This document shows positions 33,817 through 46,243 of a stretch of DNA of 64,000 nt, in pieces (the first letter of the stretch is position 1; each line of letters starts with the position of its first letter). The stretch is taken from contig NC_079147.1 in the NCBI RefSeq assembly GCF_945859685.1, positions 169,801,174 to 169,865,173 on the forward strand. The letters run 5' to 3'. Below the pieces are notes generated by a model. It was not told where the DNA came from. It worked only from the letters and a program-made list of their open reading frames with translations, and ran no database searches. The DNA is from Eupeodes corollae (lineage: Eukaryota > Arthropoda > Insecta > Diptera > Syrphidae). A program made the position numbers and the translations under genes.

Positions 33817-34789
33817 GTAAGTGTAAAAATAATATAATACGAGATAATACAAAAATAAAAATAACAGATAAAAATGTTGCCTGTGCTTTGACAATATTTA
33901 TGTAAAGCTCAATTTAAAATAATATCTTAAAAGGGTTTCTTTTGCGTTTAAAGTTCGAGTTTGTTAAATAATAAAATAAAATAAATCGCCTCATACGACA
34001 TTTTAAAAATGAAGAGTATAGTAATAGCTAAACGATGTAAAATATCCAAATATTGCAATTAATTTTCAAACCTCGGAAAGTTTTCGCTTGACACAAAAAA
34101 AAATATAATTGTTTGTAACCTTGAAAAATTATTAAATTAAAATATTTTTGTTGGTAATTTTCAATTTTCTCAGGAACTGGAAGATATAAAATCATCTAGT
34201 TTTTAGTTTTTGATCAAAAACAAATAAGAGCAATACATTCTAAAATAAAAACAATATTAGATAATCTTAAAGTATTGAAAAATTACACTTTAAACCTTTT
34301 TTTATTTTTTTTTTGCTCAAATTTAGAGTTTAAAATTATTTTTGTTCAAAAATTACACATAGTTTTTACGTTATTTAAAAACTGGCTAATAGAACAAAAT
34401 GTTGGCTTTGAAAAAATGTATTATACTTAATTGTAAGTATTACCGTTATCTTTTAACTATTTTTTTCCATTTTAAATAATATTTTTTATGAGTTATCGTA
34501 CTCTTGCCCAACGTTTAAAACATCAAAAGGAAGTTATGAACAGATTGTCAGCTCACTATCTTTCATTCCGTCTTATTTTAGTGGGCTGTTAAACTTGTTT
34601 CGTTTATAAGACGTCTGATATGAAGTAATTTCTTGTTGTGCCATAATTATTCGTAACTTGTCACAAACTACCCTACTTCTTATATGGTAGCCCGTCGCAA
34701 TTACCAAAAACTGCTTTTCATTCTCGTTATATTTGTTACTTACTACCTTATGTTTCGATTTTTTGCATAATTGTACCAATTTTCGTTTA
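33817..34789. other. Intron 7, AT-rich start
   Basis: Very AT-rich, no gene seen. A CTCAG at 34171-34175 could be an acceptor, but the frame after it ends within nine codons and has no good donor. The minus-strand frame at 34573-34779 lies next to an RTE-like fragment and is probably its decayed tail. Confidence 0.45.
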
Positions 34790-34930
34790 TTTGGTAAAGA
34801 TCGTCACTCCATCTCTTGTTCGGTCGCCCAGTTGGTCTTTTACTATCCGGTCTTCATTTTGTAGTTATCTCTGTCCATCTTTGATCCTGAAGTCTTGAAA
34901 TATATCCTACCCAACTTTTTTTTCTTTTTT
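34790..34930 (-). pseudogene. RTE-like LINE C-terminal scrap
   Basis: On the minus strand one frame reads WVGYISRLQDQRWTE (34915-34870) and another RPTGRPNKRWSDDL (34850-34805). This W.GH..R..D.RW...GRP..RW.DD. pattern is the C-terminal signature of RTE-like reverse transcriptases. Flanking sequence up to about 35250 may belong to it but is too decayed to read. Confidence 0.65.
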
Positions 34931-35454
34931 TTCATTCAATTTTCGTCTGACCGATTCTCAGCTGGTTAAGTAATTTTGTAGTTAAGGTAAGAGTTTGTAA
35001 GAAGAGCTGACTCAATGAGATATTTTCGTGTTTCTATACTTTGACCCAGTTCTAAAATCTGTTTCAGGCTCCGTAATTATTTCCAGCTATTTCTTTCTTT
35101 TCGTAGTCCTTAAAAGATTTTATTTGTCCAAGTATATGTATTCTTCCACGTGTGTAATTTGTTCTTCGCTCTAAATTATAACTTCTCTGATTTGCTATTT
35201 TGGCTCGAAAATGGCCATTTCTCCGATTTAGAGGTTGAGATGACAACCACATGAGTGATACATCAAAAAAAAATCGGAAAAATCCCTAAATACAAGAATA
35301 ACTGAATAACATAAATGAACAAGGCTTCAAAATTGTGCAAATTTGTTTAGCAATTAATCTCACTTTTAGTTGAATGGATACGTCAATAAACAAAACTGCC
35401 ATATTTTGAGTAGGTATTCTTTAGTGTATCTTGAAATAACATTAAATCCACAAA
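34931..35454. other. Intron 7, decayed sequence
   Basis: Possibly upstream remains of the RTE-like fragment (weak minus-strand frame at 35064-35252); nothing certain. Confidence 0.35.
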
Positions 35455-35626
35455 ATCTGGTTGGGTATTTTCTGTGGATATATGTATGTGAAGTCAGTAG
35501 TCTTGGCGAATAAACCCAATACGATTGAGCACTTGGAAAACAACATTCAACGCGTTATTGTAGATAAACGGTCACAAATGTTGGGAAAAGTTATCGATAA
35601 GAACTCCAGATTATATTTCGTCTGAA
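35455..35626 (+). pseudogene. Mariner-like transposase C-terminal fragment
   Basis: The plus strand reads a WGYVKS-like start (35474-35497), then NTIEHLENNIQRVI and RSQMLGKVI (35520-35600). The order YVKS-PNTIEHLE.NI..VI.....QML..V matches the C-terminal end of mariner/IS630-type DDE transposases. The catalytic part is missing. The frame ends at a TGA at 35624-35626, just before the (ATT)n tract. Confidence 0.65.
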
Positions 35627-35635
35627 CCAGTCGAT

Positions 35636-36144
<509 letters not shown>

Positions 36145-36289
36145 AGGCTAATAGTGAAGGAGTACTAGCTGCAAAAGCTTCCACTCAAAGAATAAATTTA
36201 TTTATTTAGATAGTTAATAGGTGACCACCTCAGATGATCAGACATCCTTCTTTCCAACACATCTCCTCTTAATTTGAATCGCTGTTCAT

Positions 36290-39014
36290 TGATCGTCTGT
36301 CTGATTGTGGTCTTTTTTAACTAAATGGAGTAGCAAACTTTATGGGGAGACACCTTGATCTCATATTTTCATCTGATTGCGATAACTCTGTTGTCCCCGC
36401 GAGCCCTCACCTTCTCTCAACCATGGGTCGCTATCATCTTCCCCTTTATCTCTCCTTCCTCATTTTTGAATGAATTTGAAAACACCTTTTTTAAGTGGAG
36501 AATTACGTTATGATTTTCGTAGGGCTGATTTTTCCAAACTCAGCAATCTTCTTAGCTCAGCTGACTTTGAATTAAGTTTCCTCTACTCAACAGTAGAGTC
36601 CCTTGCAAATTGGTTTCATTTGATTCTCTCATACTGTATTGAAGAAACAGTACCGTTCTCTCGTAAAAAAAATTTAACCTCTGATCCCACAATAGAGAGC
36701 TCCGTAGCTTAAAAAATACCCGTAAAAAGCTTTGGAAGATCTTTTTACAGTCCAAATCTGATACCTACTACAAAAACTATCTTCCCGCCTATAATTCTTT
36801 CTCTGAATTAAGGGAATCTCTTTATAACCAAATGGAAAATAAACTTATTTTTGATGCAAGGACATTTTTCAAGTTTATAAATGTCAAACAAAAATCTGAT
36901 GGGTTTCCACCTTCAATGAGTTTCTATAACATAATCTTCTCAGATCCTACAACCATATCAAATACAAATACTGAACATCTTCATGATCCTTCACCACACT
37001 ATTTTAGTTATTTAGATGGTTGCACTCAAACCTCTCTTTTATCTTTTACAATATATGAAAAAATAGTATTTGCCAAAATCGTAAGTCTCAAAGAAAACTT
37101 TAGCCCTGGTCCTGATGGCGTCCCACCAGTTGTTTTAAAAAAAAGTATGCATTCTCTGTCAAAGCCTCTAACTGCACTCTTTGCACACTCTCTTCCCCAA
37201 GGTGTTTCTTCATATATAGAAAGATTCATTTATATTTCCCATTCATAAACAACATATATCAAATCTATTTGCTAAATACTTAAGCAAAACGTATACTGAA
37301 CATCTTCATGATCCTTATCCACACTATTTTAGTTATTTAGATGGTTGCACTCAAACCTCTCTTTTATCTTTTACAATAACTGAAGAAATGGTACTTGCCA
37401 AAATCGTAAGTCTCAAAGAAAACTTTAGCCCTGGTCCTGATGGCGTCCCACCAGTTGTTTTAAAAAAAATGTATGCATTCTCTGTCAAAGCCTCTAACTG
37501 CACTCTTTGAACTCTCTCTTTCATAAGGTGTGTTTCCTCATATATGGAAAGATTCATTTATATTTCCCATTCATAAACAAGGCAATAAAACTGAAATTAA
37601 CAATTATAGACCTATTGCTAAACTTTCATGCATTCCAAAACTTTTTGAAAGCTTAGGTTATGATTTCGTTTATTTCCATTGCAAGCACTTATTCTCCCCC
37701 GCTCAACATGGTTTTCTTAAAGGTAGATCCACTACGACTATCTTAATTAAATTTATATCCAAAGTTTTGTCAGTTTGATAAAATATCCCATAAGATAATT
37801 TATATCAAACTAAGAGCCCTAGGCTTTCCGTCTATATTTATAAACTACATAAGCCCCTATCTTGCTAATAGAACTTGAGTCCTTTTACGTAACTCACATT
37901 CCAGTCCTATACATGCAACTTCTGGAGTGCCACATGGTAGTCACCTTGGCTCCTTCTCTTCCTCTTATCTGTTAACGATGTCTGTCTTAGATTAAAAAAC
38001 TCAGACATCCTAATGTTTTCGGATAATAAGAAAATGTTTAAGATTATCTCTACTTCATCTGATTCTATACTTTTACAAATTGATCTTAATATCTTTTTTC
38101 TTTGGTGCATGCATAATTTCCTAGAGTTGAATGTAGGTAAATGTAAACAAATGACCTTTTCGCGCAAACAAATCCCATCTCATAGAGTATACTACTTCCT
38201 GAATGACGCCGTCAACGTAATCGATTCTATAAGAGATCTTGATATTATGTGTGACAAAATTCCCATTCCCATTTTGACCAAATCATTGATAAAGCTAATA
38301 GATCTCTTGGTTTAATTAAGAGATGGTCAAAAGAATTGTCCAACCCCTATGTAACTAAAGCGCTTTACATTTCCCTAGTCCGTCATGAAAACTATTCACT
38401 CTGAATTGAAAATCTTCAAAGACGTTTCGTTCGACTTGACTTATGTATGTGGCTTCGCCTGGGATGATACATCCAACTTGCCTTCTTATGCCGATCGACT
38501 AAAACTGATAGGTTTGCAGCCCTTATATATTAGACCCAAAACCGCTGATATATTATTTGCTCACCAATTGTTAATGGGCAATATCGATTCCCCGGCAATC
38601 CTGAGTGATATTCATCTTAACACCAACCCTCAAAATCAGCGATCTGTCTCCCTTTTCTATATCCCTCATCACCGCACTAGTTACGGGCACTTTGAACCAA
38701 TGTCCAGAATTCTTCGTCACTGCAACGCTGCTATGCTAGTCTTCGACCTAACATTTCCAAATCCCATCAGAACAATAACCTTTCCTTTTGAGTCCGCATT
38801 CCTCGTCCCTTTTTATTTTAAGTCTAATAAAGTCAAAATTGTTAGTTCTTGTACATTAAGGGCCTTAGGGCTTAGTCTAGCAGTTAGGCTCTTTCGAAGG
38901 TTTATACAATGTGGTTTCAAATTAAATTTTACGCGCGAAAGTTTTGCTCCAGACTTTTTAAACCAATCTACAATATCTTTACTAGGATTTCCAAAGTATT
39001 TTTTATTGTTCTAA
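36290..39014 (+). pseudogene. Jockey-like LINE: endonuclease end through reverse transcriptase
   Basis: Plus-strand frames follow in order: HLDLIFSS (36350, end of endonuclease), a linker (36470-36710), SPGPDGVPPVVLKK (37105-37145), DSFIFPIHKQGNKTEINNYR (37545-37605), SPAQHGFLKGRSTTTI (37690-37740), VPHGSHLG (a degraded VPQGS.L motif, about 37928), NFLELNVGKCKQMTFSR (38117-38167), then an open C-terminal frame at 38385-39014 with LPSYADRLKLIGLQPL. The catalytic ADD appears as SDNKK, so it is inactive. It contains an internal direct duplication (36970-37580). Confidence 0.8.
36970..37580 (+). repeat. Direct duplication inside the LINE
   Basis: 36970-37252 and 37294-37580 are clearly related copies (same PHYFSYLDGCTQTSLL and SPGPDGVPPVVL blocks) separated by 41 bp. 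They differ at scattered bases and small indels, so they are either an old tandem duplication or two sister copies joined by recombination. Confidence 0.85.
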
Positions 39015-39019
39015 GTCAT

Positions 39020-39660
39020 TGAGTTTGCATAAAATATGAACTTCATCCGCATAAATGGTCTAAAGTACTGTTTCTATTAATGATAGCGCTAGTGTCGTTG
39101 AACGCTATTAAAAATAACATTACCGACAAAGGTGATACTTGTGGTGTGCCATTGTTGAGAGTTTCTGTTGAAGAATACAAATTATCTATTTTTACAGAGT
39201 TTTTTCTGTTCAACAAAAATGATGAAATGATTAAACCACCCAATTAAGCATCCCTATTTTGTCGAAAGATTTCATGAAATCTAATAGATACGTTTCTAAG
39301 AACAACACATTTTTTCCAAAACTTTAGGCATACATGAAACAAAAGAAATTGGATGGTATCCATCCATAGAGTTTATATGCTTGTTTGGTTTTGGCAAGGG
39401 GATTATAAAAGCAGTTTTCCATGTTTGTGGGATAATACCGGTGTTTACTATTTCATATAGAATAACAAAAAGAGTCTAGGTTTAACATTAAAAGATAAGT
39501 TTTTTATCCTGGAATAAATAATGCGGTCTGTGCTTGGGGTTTTGTCTCTTAAGACACTACTTAAACATTCCATTTCTCTATTTGTATTTTATGTGATTCT
39601 CAATTTGTTTGCTAATGTGTTGCCAGGAGGTTGAGGTGAAGAACTGCTCTAGATGAAACG
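39020..39660 (-). pseudogene. Reverse transcriptase fragment of a different LINE family
   Basis: The minus-strand frame 39243-39043 reads FLLNRKNSVKIDNLYSS and NNGTPQVSPLSVMLFLIAFN, an NGVPQGSPLSV.LF motif with two substitutions. Further upstream on the minus strand (39420-39260) shifted frames give NMENCFYNPLAKTKQ-like finger residues and an FDKIGMLNW-like palm. The sequence differs from the LINE at 36290 and from the CR1-like copies. No intact frame. Confidence 0.65.
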
Positions 39661-40074
39661 GTGGAGCCTAACAGAACGTTCCAGGCATTTACATCCTCAC
39701 AAAACAATTACGGTATGTTTTTCGAAGTGCCGATCTGCATCCCAACCACAGTGCACTTATCTGGAGAGACGTTTTCCCATTGTAGTTGTTGTCTACTTAT
39801 TGTTGTCTGTTTTAAATTATTAAATTAAATTATAAAAATAAAATAACCCAATAGCAAAAAAAAAAAACAACAATAGTCCAGTCCCTATTTATATACTTTC
39901 TTTCAATTCTAATTAAATTAAAATAATAAAATTAAATTCCGTGTCGTGTTAAATGCTATCAAAAGCATATGCTGTGCTGTGTTCAGTGTTTTATTACAAA
40001 AAAACAAAAACAACAAATCATATCCACGAACAAAAATTGTTCCGACTAACAAAATAAATAGAGCTTAAACGATT
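39661..40074. other. No recognised feature
   Basis: AT-rich sequence between two LINE fragments. A TAAATTAAATTATAAAA-like stretch near 39820 and another near 39910 are low complexity. Confidence 0.35.
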
Positions 40075-40975
40075 AATGATCCGACTGAGGAAAACTGAAA
40101 TAAGAATAAGTTCAAACAAGCTAGAAAGACCTGTGATGGTCATATTCAAAAAACCAAATTTTTGCATGATTAGAAATTAAGGCAAAAAATACTACAATGT
40201 CCCAAAGGTAGTACAAATGTTTGGTCATTTGTAAAAAGCGTACGAAACACTACGTCATCCTCGGTTCCAACGCTAGTCCACAATGACACTCCCTATGTTA
40301 GTTCGATTGATAAAGCCAATTTGTTTGCAGCATAGTTTGCTGTTAATTCGACGCTCTCGGAAAGTGTCATGAGTCCTCCTGTACTGGAGGGTGTAAATGA
40401 TTCTATGGGCCGAATCTTCTTTTGCACTCGTGCAGTTGCAAGAGTAGAAAGACCTTGACATATACAATCCACTGGCCCTGATAATATCTCCCCAATTGTT
40501 CTGAAGAGGTGTTCTTCAACTCTGGCAAAACCACTGCGTAAACTTTTCCATCTTTCCTACTCTACAGGTCTCTTTCCGAGCGGATGGAAAATAGCATTCG
40601 TCCAGCCTGTCCCTAAAAAAGCCGAATCCTCCTCTCCTTCTAGCTATCGTCTAATAGCACTCACGCCCCTCCCTTCCAAGATCATAGAAACGCTGATTAA
40701 CGACATCTTGAAGAACGGAAGCTTCTTAATGACCGACAGTATGGCTTTCGTATCAATAGGTTAACTGGTGATCTCATGATTTATCTCACCGAACAGTGGA
40801 ACAAACCTTTACATTATTTTGGAGAAAGTAAGAATATTTGCACTTGATATTTCAAAGGCATTTGATAGAGTTTGGCACCAAGCTGTCTTATTGAAAATGC
40901 GCACTTTTGGTATTGATGAATCTCTTCTTCGTTGGATTATAGATTTTTTGTCGAATCGTATCAATACTATCCAAG
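40075..40975 (+). pseudogene. CR1/Jockey-type LINE, linker to mid-palm
   Basis: The plus strand reads a linker (HDxxLRQKILQCPKG-like, 40165-40210), AKPLRKLFHLSYSTGLFPSG (40527-40585), PSSYRLIALTPLPSKIIE (40640-40690), DRQYGFRINR (40735-40760), ALDISKAFDRVWHQAV (40840-40885) and LLRWIIDFLSNRI (40925-40965). It stops abruptly at 40975, before the catalytic ADD, against a minus-strand copy of the same family. Frameshifts at several points show decay. Confidence 0.78.
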
Positions 40976-43018
40976 AGGCTTAAGTAAGTTGAAGGAGCAC
41001 CAGCCCAGAGATGAGTGCTATACTCAAGCTTTGCACGTATGTAAGTCTTGTAGATAATAGCCAGATCAGAAGGGGTGAAATATTTCTTGCATCGCCTAAG
41101 GAAACAAAAACACTTTGCAGCATTTTTGGCGACATCGCGTGTGTGATCATTCCACAAGAGGTGGTTGGTGACACACATACCGAGAATATCGAGGTGTTCA
41201 GTCTCATTGATGCAAGTGCCATCCATCATATTTTGTCTTTGCAGTTCCACATCCGAAGAAGAAGGATGTGAATCTGAAAACGAATATGAAAAGCTAAGAG
41301 TGCTATCGTCAGCGAAACAATGTATTCGATTAGATGTTGCAGACAGGAGATCATTAATAAAAATGAGAAAGAGTGTTGGAGATAAAACAGAGCCCTGGGG
41401 CACACCAGCATTTATTTTATGGTTTTCAGACTTGAATCCATCCAATACTACTTGTATTGAACGATCCGAAAGGTAATTGCTAATTCAATGAAGCAGGGAT
41501 TCGTGAAAACCGGAAGCACACATTTTCGATAAGAGTGCCTGATGCCAAACATTATCAAATGCTTTTGAAATATCTTGCTTTCTCCAAAACGATGTAAAGA
41601 TTTGCTCCACTGTTCGGTGAGATGAACCATGAGATCACCAGTGGACCTATTGCTACGAAAGTCGTATTGCCGGTCATTAAGAAGCTTTCGATCTTCAAGA
41701 TATTTCTTGAGCTGATAATTTATCAGCGTTTCCATGACCTTGAAAAGAAGGTACGTAAGTTCAATCGATTCGCCTTTTTTGTGAATAGGCTGGACAAATG
41801 CCGTTTTCCATCCGCTCGGAACGAGACCTGATGAGTTGGATAGATGAAAAAGCTTACGCAGTGGTTTTGCCAGCGTTGAAGAACTCCTCTTCAATACAAT
41901 AGCGGGGATACCATCCGAACCAGTGGATTTAAGTGTGTTTAGATCTCTTAGGACTCTTGCCACAGTACGAGTGCGAAAAAAGATTGGTCCCATAGAATCA
42001 CTTACTCGCTCAAGTACAGGCGGTGTCATGTCAAGGAGTGTCATTGACAACGAGCGTAGGAACCGAAGATGAGGAAGAATTTCTCATGTTTTTTACAAAT
42101 GACCAAACATTTTTACTGCCTTTTTTTTGCCGTTACTTTTGGTCATGTAAAAATTTGGTCCGTCGAATATAGGCGTTGCAGGCCTTCCTGGCTTGCTTGA
42201 ACCTTTTCCGGCTTTCCTCAGTACGGTTGGCTTTATTGCAAAGGAAACTTACCTCTTTAGCCCTAATAACCCCTTTACAACTCGCATCGAACCATGCGTT
42301 TTCCTTGGGTCTCATACTATTAACCCTGTTCGGTATAAAAGTTCTCATTCCCAGGAAAATTATGAGCGCTGGCGTCAACGTCACTATCGAGGAAACATAG
42401 TGACCAGTTAACCTTCTCGTATTGCCAAACGGTTCTCTTAGGAGCTCTTTCTTTAACTGAACAGTTTTGACACGAGAAATTTGTTGATATAACACAATGG
42501 TCAGATGTGCCTAGAGGAGATCAGGGTCAGAGGTAAGAAACAAGTCAAGAGTGTATTCGGGTGGGCTCGTTGACTAGCTGAGTTAGGTGGTTCAACTCAG
42601 CGAAGATTTCTGCACACATTCCATCGGGTGTTGTCTGGCCTGAATGTTGAAGCCATGAAGAATTGTGTACATTGAAATCGCCAGTAACAACGATTTCAGT
42701 GCGAGGATAGGACAATTCTTTGGATGGAATCAGACAAAGCATCAAATTAACGAGAAGTTGATACTCTGTCTAAAATTGGGCTTCGATAAAGGAAGCAGTA
42801 GTGAATGATTTGCTTATTTACGGAAATTTAAACCACATATAATTAAAAAAGGAATTGGTGCAAAGGCCATATTGTGGTAAGAGCTGTTAAGCAACATCAT
42901 TCTTAATGTATATGGCGAGTCCATGGTGGGAAAATAATAAAGGCACCAAGCTATATTCATGAATACAAAATTCAGCAGGATAGGAATCCTCACCTACTTG
43001 GGTTTCACTTAGTGCCAA
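40976..43018 (-). pseudogene. CR1/Jockey-type LINE ORF2, main part (target of the LTR array)
   Basis: Read on the minus strand: endonuclease strands ALSETQVGEDSYPAEFCIH and HHGLAIYIKNDVA with a stop (43018-42870), VVTGDFNVHNSSW (42690-42650), linker (42495-42133), GSDGIPAIVLKRSS (41930-41890), PLRKLFHLSNSSGLVPSGWK (41865-41805), AGVPQGSVLSPTLFLIFIND (41400-41345), CFADDSTLSFSY (catalytic FADD, about 41320-41285), a deletion, then LDILGMCVTNHLLWNDHTRD and NAAKCFCFLRRCKKYF (41200-41090). It ends at LLDSI (about 40985). The 5' end continues beyond the array at 62412-62510. Stops and frameshifts show that it was dead. Confidence 0.83.
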
Positions 43019-43022
43019 AACA
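43019..43022. repeat. Target-site duplication, left (AACA)
   Basis: AACA directly before the first LTR equals AACA directly after the third LTR at 62412-62415. No AACA target repeat is seen at the inner LTR borders, which are preceded by CCC, so the three LTRs form one insertion unit. Confidence 0.85.
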
Positions 43023-45123
43023 TGTAACCGAATGGGCTGTGTTTAGACAATTAAAAATTATTATTTTTATTACATGCAAATAGAAGAATATCAAAATAAA
43101 AGTAAACAAAACAAACGAAAAAAAAAACACCACCAACTAGGACAAGACCGACGACGACTCAACTGCTAGTGCAGTTGTTTATACTTCTAACGAAATAGTA
43201 CAGCAATGCTAACTCGCTCCCCCTCTACAGGGATAAGCTGAGTGACAAAACTTCTCCTTCTGGTCAGAAAGTATCATGGCTGACACACGAATCACAAATT
43301 GAGTGATTGTCAGCAAGTTACCGTAGGGTGAGAATGTTTAGAGGGAATGTTGCGAAGGTGGAGAAACTCACCTCTGTTGCGTGAAACAATTAGGATGCGA
43401 TCGGTGTCATGACATTTATGAATCCGATTCGCATCCAAAAGACGTTTGCAACAAGTGCGTAAATCACACCCACCAATGTTCACACCCACATAAAAAGATT
43501 AATTGCGTTATAACATTAATGTAATAATGCGTAATCTAGTGGGTGTGAAACGAGACAAAGGCTGGAAAATCCTGGTTAGGTAGTGTTAGTGAGATAGGTA
43601 GAGCTAGGGTTCTTGAGCAAATGCCGTCGGCAAGTACCTTCTTTTCAAATTATCCACCCTCGAATAAAGAAGCCCAGAAGAATTTGAAGAAGATACCGCC
43701 AAACGACCGCTCAAGGAACCTAGTTCGAGAATAATCTCAATTCGTAAGTAGGTTTTCAATAAGGCAAATATGTTATAAATCAGTTTTTTTTTTAATAGTT
43801 TTTTTATTAAGACATATCCGCCAGCGCTGATTTTGGTCACATCGAGATAGGATGTACGTACCTATAATATCAACCTTAAAATAAAGATAGTTAAAGATCA
43901 AATTTTATTTTTTATATGTATATACATATATATATATATACATACGTCTACAAATTGGTTACTAAGGTAAGCTTCAATTAAATAAAATTCAAGTGAAAAT
44001 AGATAATAAAAAGCATATTTTTTTGTGCATTTAGGCCGTTAAAAAAATTTTCTTTTGACGGCCTCAAATTTGTGTTTTTAAAGGAAACAGAAACAGGAAA
44101 TTTACGTGCGGGAAATCCCAAAAAACCCCTGAAATCGTCTCGCCAATTAACCGCCAAACAAAGAAAAACCTAATAGTCATCATACATACATACATATATA
44201 CAATTATAAAAGTGCCTTTTTTTTACTTTTTTTTTTAAATTCAAAAATTTAAACAACTTCAATCTTTTATTGTTCAATTTAAATTTTTTGTACAGTGATA
44301 ACTTAACGTTTTTTTTTTATATTTAACATTCAAATTGAAAAAAGTAATTTTGATAAAATAAGAAAGTGGTGTATATACATACCTACCTTATACATATATA
44401 TATATATTCATATACATATATATATATATAAGTGTAGATTTACCTTAGTGCGAATTATATTTCTTTTGGATAAAGTGGTAATATTTATATATTATTTCAA
44501 ATAAAAATACAAAAAAATAAGGCGTACTAAAGATCGCCACATCGATCCACGATTCATCGAGGGAGTGGCCACTACATCGATATTTTGGGGTGAGTGATAT
44601 TTTTGTTAACTAGTCGTATTGAGACAATTTTAAATATAAATATTGCCCATTACTTCCGTAGGATATAATAGTGCTAGTCTATAAATATATATACCCTACA
44701 TTTTTTTTACTTCAGCTTTCAATTTTACTAAAATTTTTTTTACTTTCAAATTTTGATTTTTTTAAAAGTTAATTTCAATGTGAGATATTTTTTTTTATAA
44801 AAATGAAATTGGTAATAAAATTTGTCATACCTTAGAAAAAAAATTATGAATCTCTAGATTTTTAATTAGAAAGGGGAAGATGAGGTGATGAGGAAACCGA
44901 GGTAGAAGGGCGGAGGAAGAGGAACGTTGTTTTTTGAAGGGGTTGTTTAGCGAGGAAACAACCAGGTAGGGTGGGTAAAGATTATCTCGCGCATCATTGA
45001 CAGCTAGATGCAAAGCCTGGCATATTTTTTTTGATAACGAGGAGGTCAAAGGATCCACTCCTGAGCTAGCGAGGGATATTTTGTGTGCCAGCAATGACCT
45101 CAACAGAGAATAAACTCGTTACA
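43023..45123 (+). repeat. LTR1 (2101 bp)
   Basis: It begins TGTAACCGAATGGG and ends AACTCGTTACA, with a perfect 6-bp terminal inverted repeat (TGTAAC/GTTACA) bounded by TG..CA. An AATAAA at 45109-45114, ten bases before the end, could be the polyadenylation signal. Base 14 of the LTR (43036) is G, whereas LTR2 and LTR3 have T. Open minus-strand frames inside (43604-43840, 44825-45103) recur in all copies but have no recognisable motif. Confidence 0.93.
43479..43549. promoter_or_regulatory. 71-bp quasi-palindrome inside the LTR
   Basis: Arms TTCACACCCAC (43479-43489) and GTGGGTGTGAA (43539-43549) are perfect reverse complements. The inside is also nearly palindromic, GATTAATTGCGTTAT against GTAATAATGCGTAATC, around the centre ACATTAATGT. 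A direct CACACCCAC repeat lies just before it (43465-43473). It recurs in LTR2 (52123-52193) and LTR3 (60767-60837). A hairpin, a protein-binding site or an old inserted MITE are possible. Confidence 0.55.
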
Positions 45124-46243
45124 AAAATGGCGCCCAACGTGTCGGTTTCACTATCGGAAGATGGTGAGACTAACAATTTTTAGTTTTGATTTATGAGTCG
45201 AAAATTAATTTTTTTTTGTCAAAACATTTTTAATTTTTTTTATTTTTTTATATTTTTATATTTTTATATATTTCTTTCACTTAACAAAATTTGATTTCAA
45301 CATCTTTGTGAGTCCCGGTTACTAAGGTCAGTTACCCGGTACCGCGTTGCAACAAAGAGGTTGAAATTGATATAAAAGTATTTATTTGTACAAAGGAATC
45401 ATAAAAGCCTAGTCTTTGGGCGTCTGAAGAAAAGATACCCAAATTGCAGGTGGATATGGTATGCCCTTTTCTATACAACCACAAATTAAAGAGATCCCTT
45501 GATGCTAGCGGTGTCTTGGATGGTCCTTTAAACATTTCAAATTTTCAATTTTTAGTTTTCTGAGAATCTCCAGAGTCCTCATTGATGATGCTCGTCATGT
45601 AGTGTCCTGGAAACTTAGAAGACGATATATTAATCTTCATAAAAAAAAAAAAAACAATAGCAAACACTAGTTTATTTTATTTTATTTATATACATACACA
45701 TATTTTTGTCGACTCAAATGACGTTCCTTTTCAATCCTCGGTAATTGTATCTCGTTTCCGGATTCAAACCTCGTCTTCCCTTTTTGACTTTTTTGAAAAT
45801 TTACAACTCAAACTAATTTTTCTTTGAGATACTAAGGATTTCAATACTCCGATTATTTTTTTTAAAAATACGATTTTATGAAATACAGTTTCAATTAGAC
45901 ATTTATACGCTTTTTATTTTCTTTATACATTTTTTTTATTGAATTATATTTTTTTTAACAGTTTGTTTTGCAAACATTCTCTTTTATTTTATTAAAACAT
46001 TTTTTTTATTACATTTTTTTTAACCTAATGTTGAATTGCAGTTTTAAAATTGTATATATTATTTGATTTTGTTTTTTTTTTTGGTTTTGTTCTTCAAGCT
46101 TTGGTTTTGGTTTTTCAAATTGGCAAATTCCAATTTTTTTTAGTGGTACAGAAAATAATTTTTTTGTTTTCCTATCGAAATTTGTCTTTTGAAGCTTACG
46201 GACAGGTGATAGAAATTAGTAGGTTGGTTCACTCGAACCAAGT
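45124..46243 (+). other. 5' untranslated leader, unit 1
   Basis: 1.1 kb between LTR1 and gag: primer-binding site, T-rich sequence, and a 65-codon upstream frame at 46050-46247 whose TGA overlaps the gag ATG (ATGA). A perfect 7-bp hairpin (TTGGTTC/GAACCAA with a 4-nt loop, 46224-46241) ends two bases before the gag ATG. The upstream frame is T-rich and mostly encodes Phe/Leu/Val, so it may be chance. Confidence 0.8.
45128..45141 (+). promoter_or_regulatory. Primer-binding site, tRNA-Lys type (unit 1)
   Basis: TGGCGCCCAACGTG starts four bases after the LTR end and is complementary to the last 14 bases of fly tRNA-Lys (from memory of its 3' end, ...CACGTTGGGCGCCA). It primes minus-strand DNA synthesis. 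Confidence 0.8.

Noticed and set aside
34171..34200. Possible STK11IP exon after CTCAG at 34175
   Set aside because: The frame ends within nine codons and lacks a credible donor or conserved residues.
44825..45103. 92-codon minus-strand frame repeated in all three LTRs
   Set aside because: It recurs only because the LTR is repeated; no domain, start context or relation to the element's plus-strand genes.
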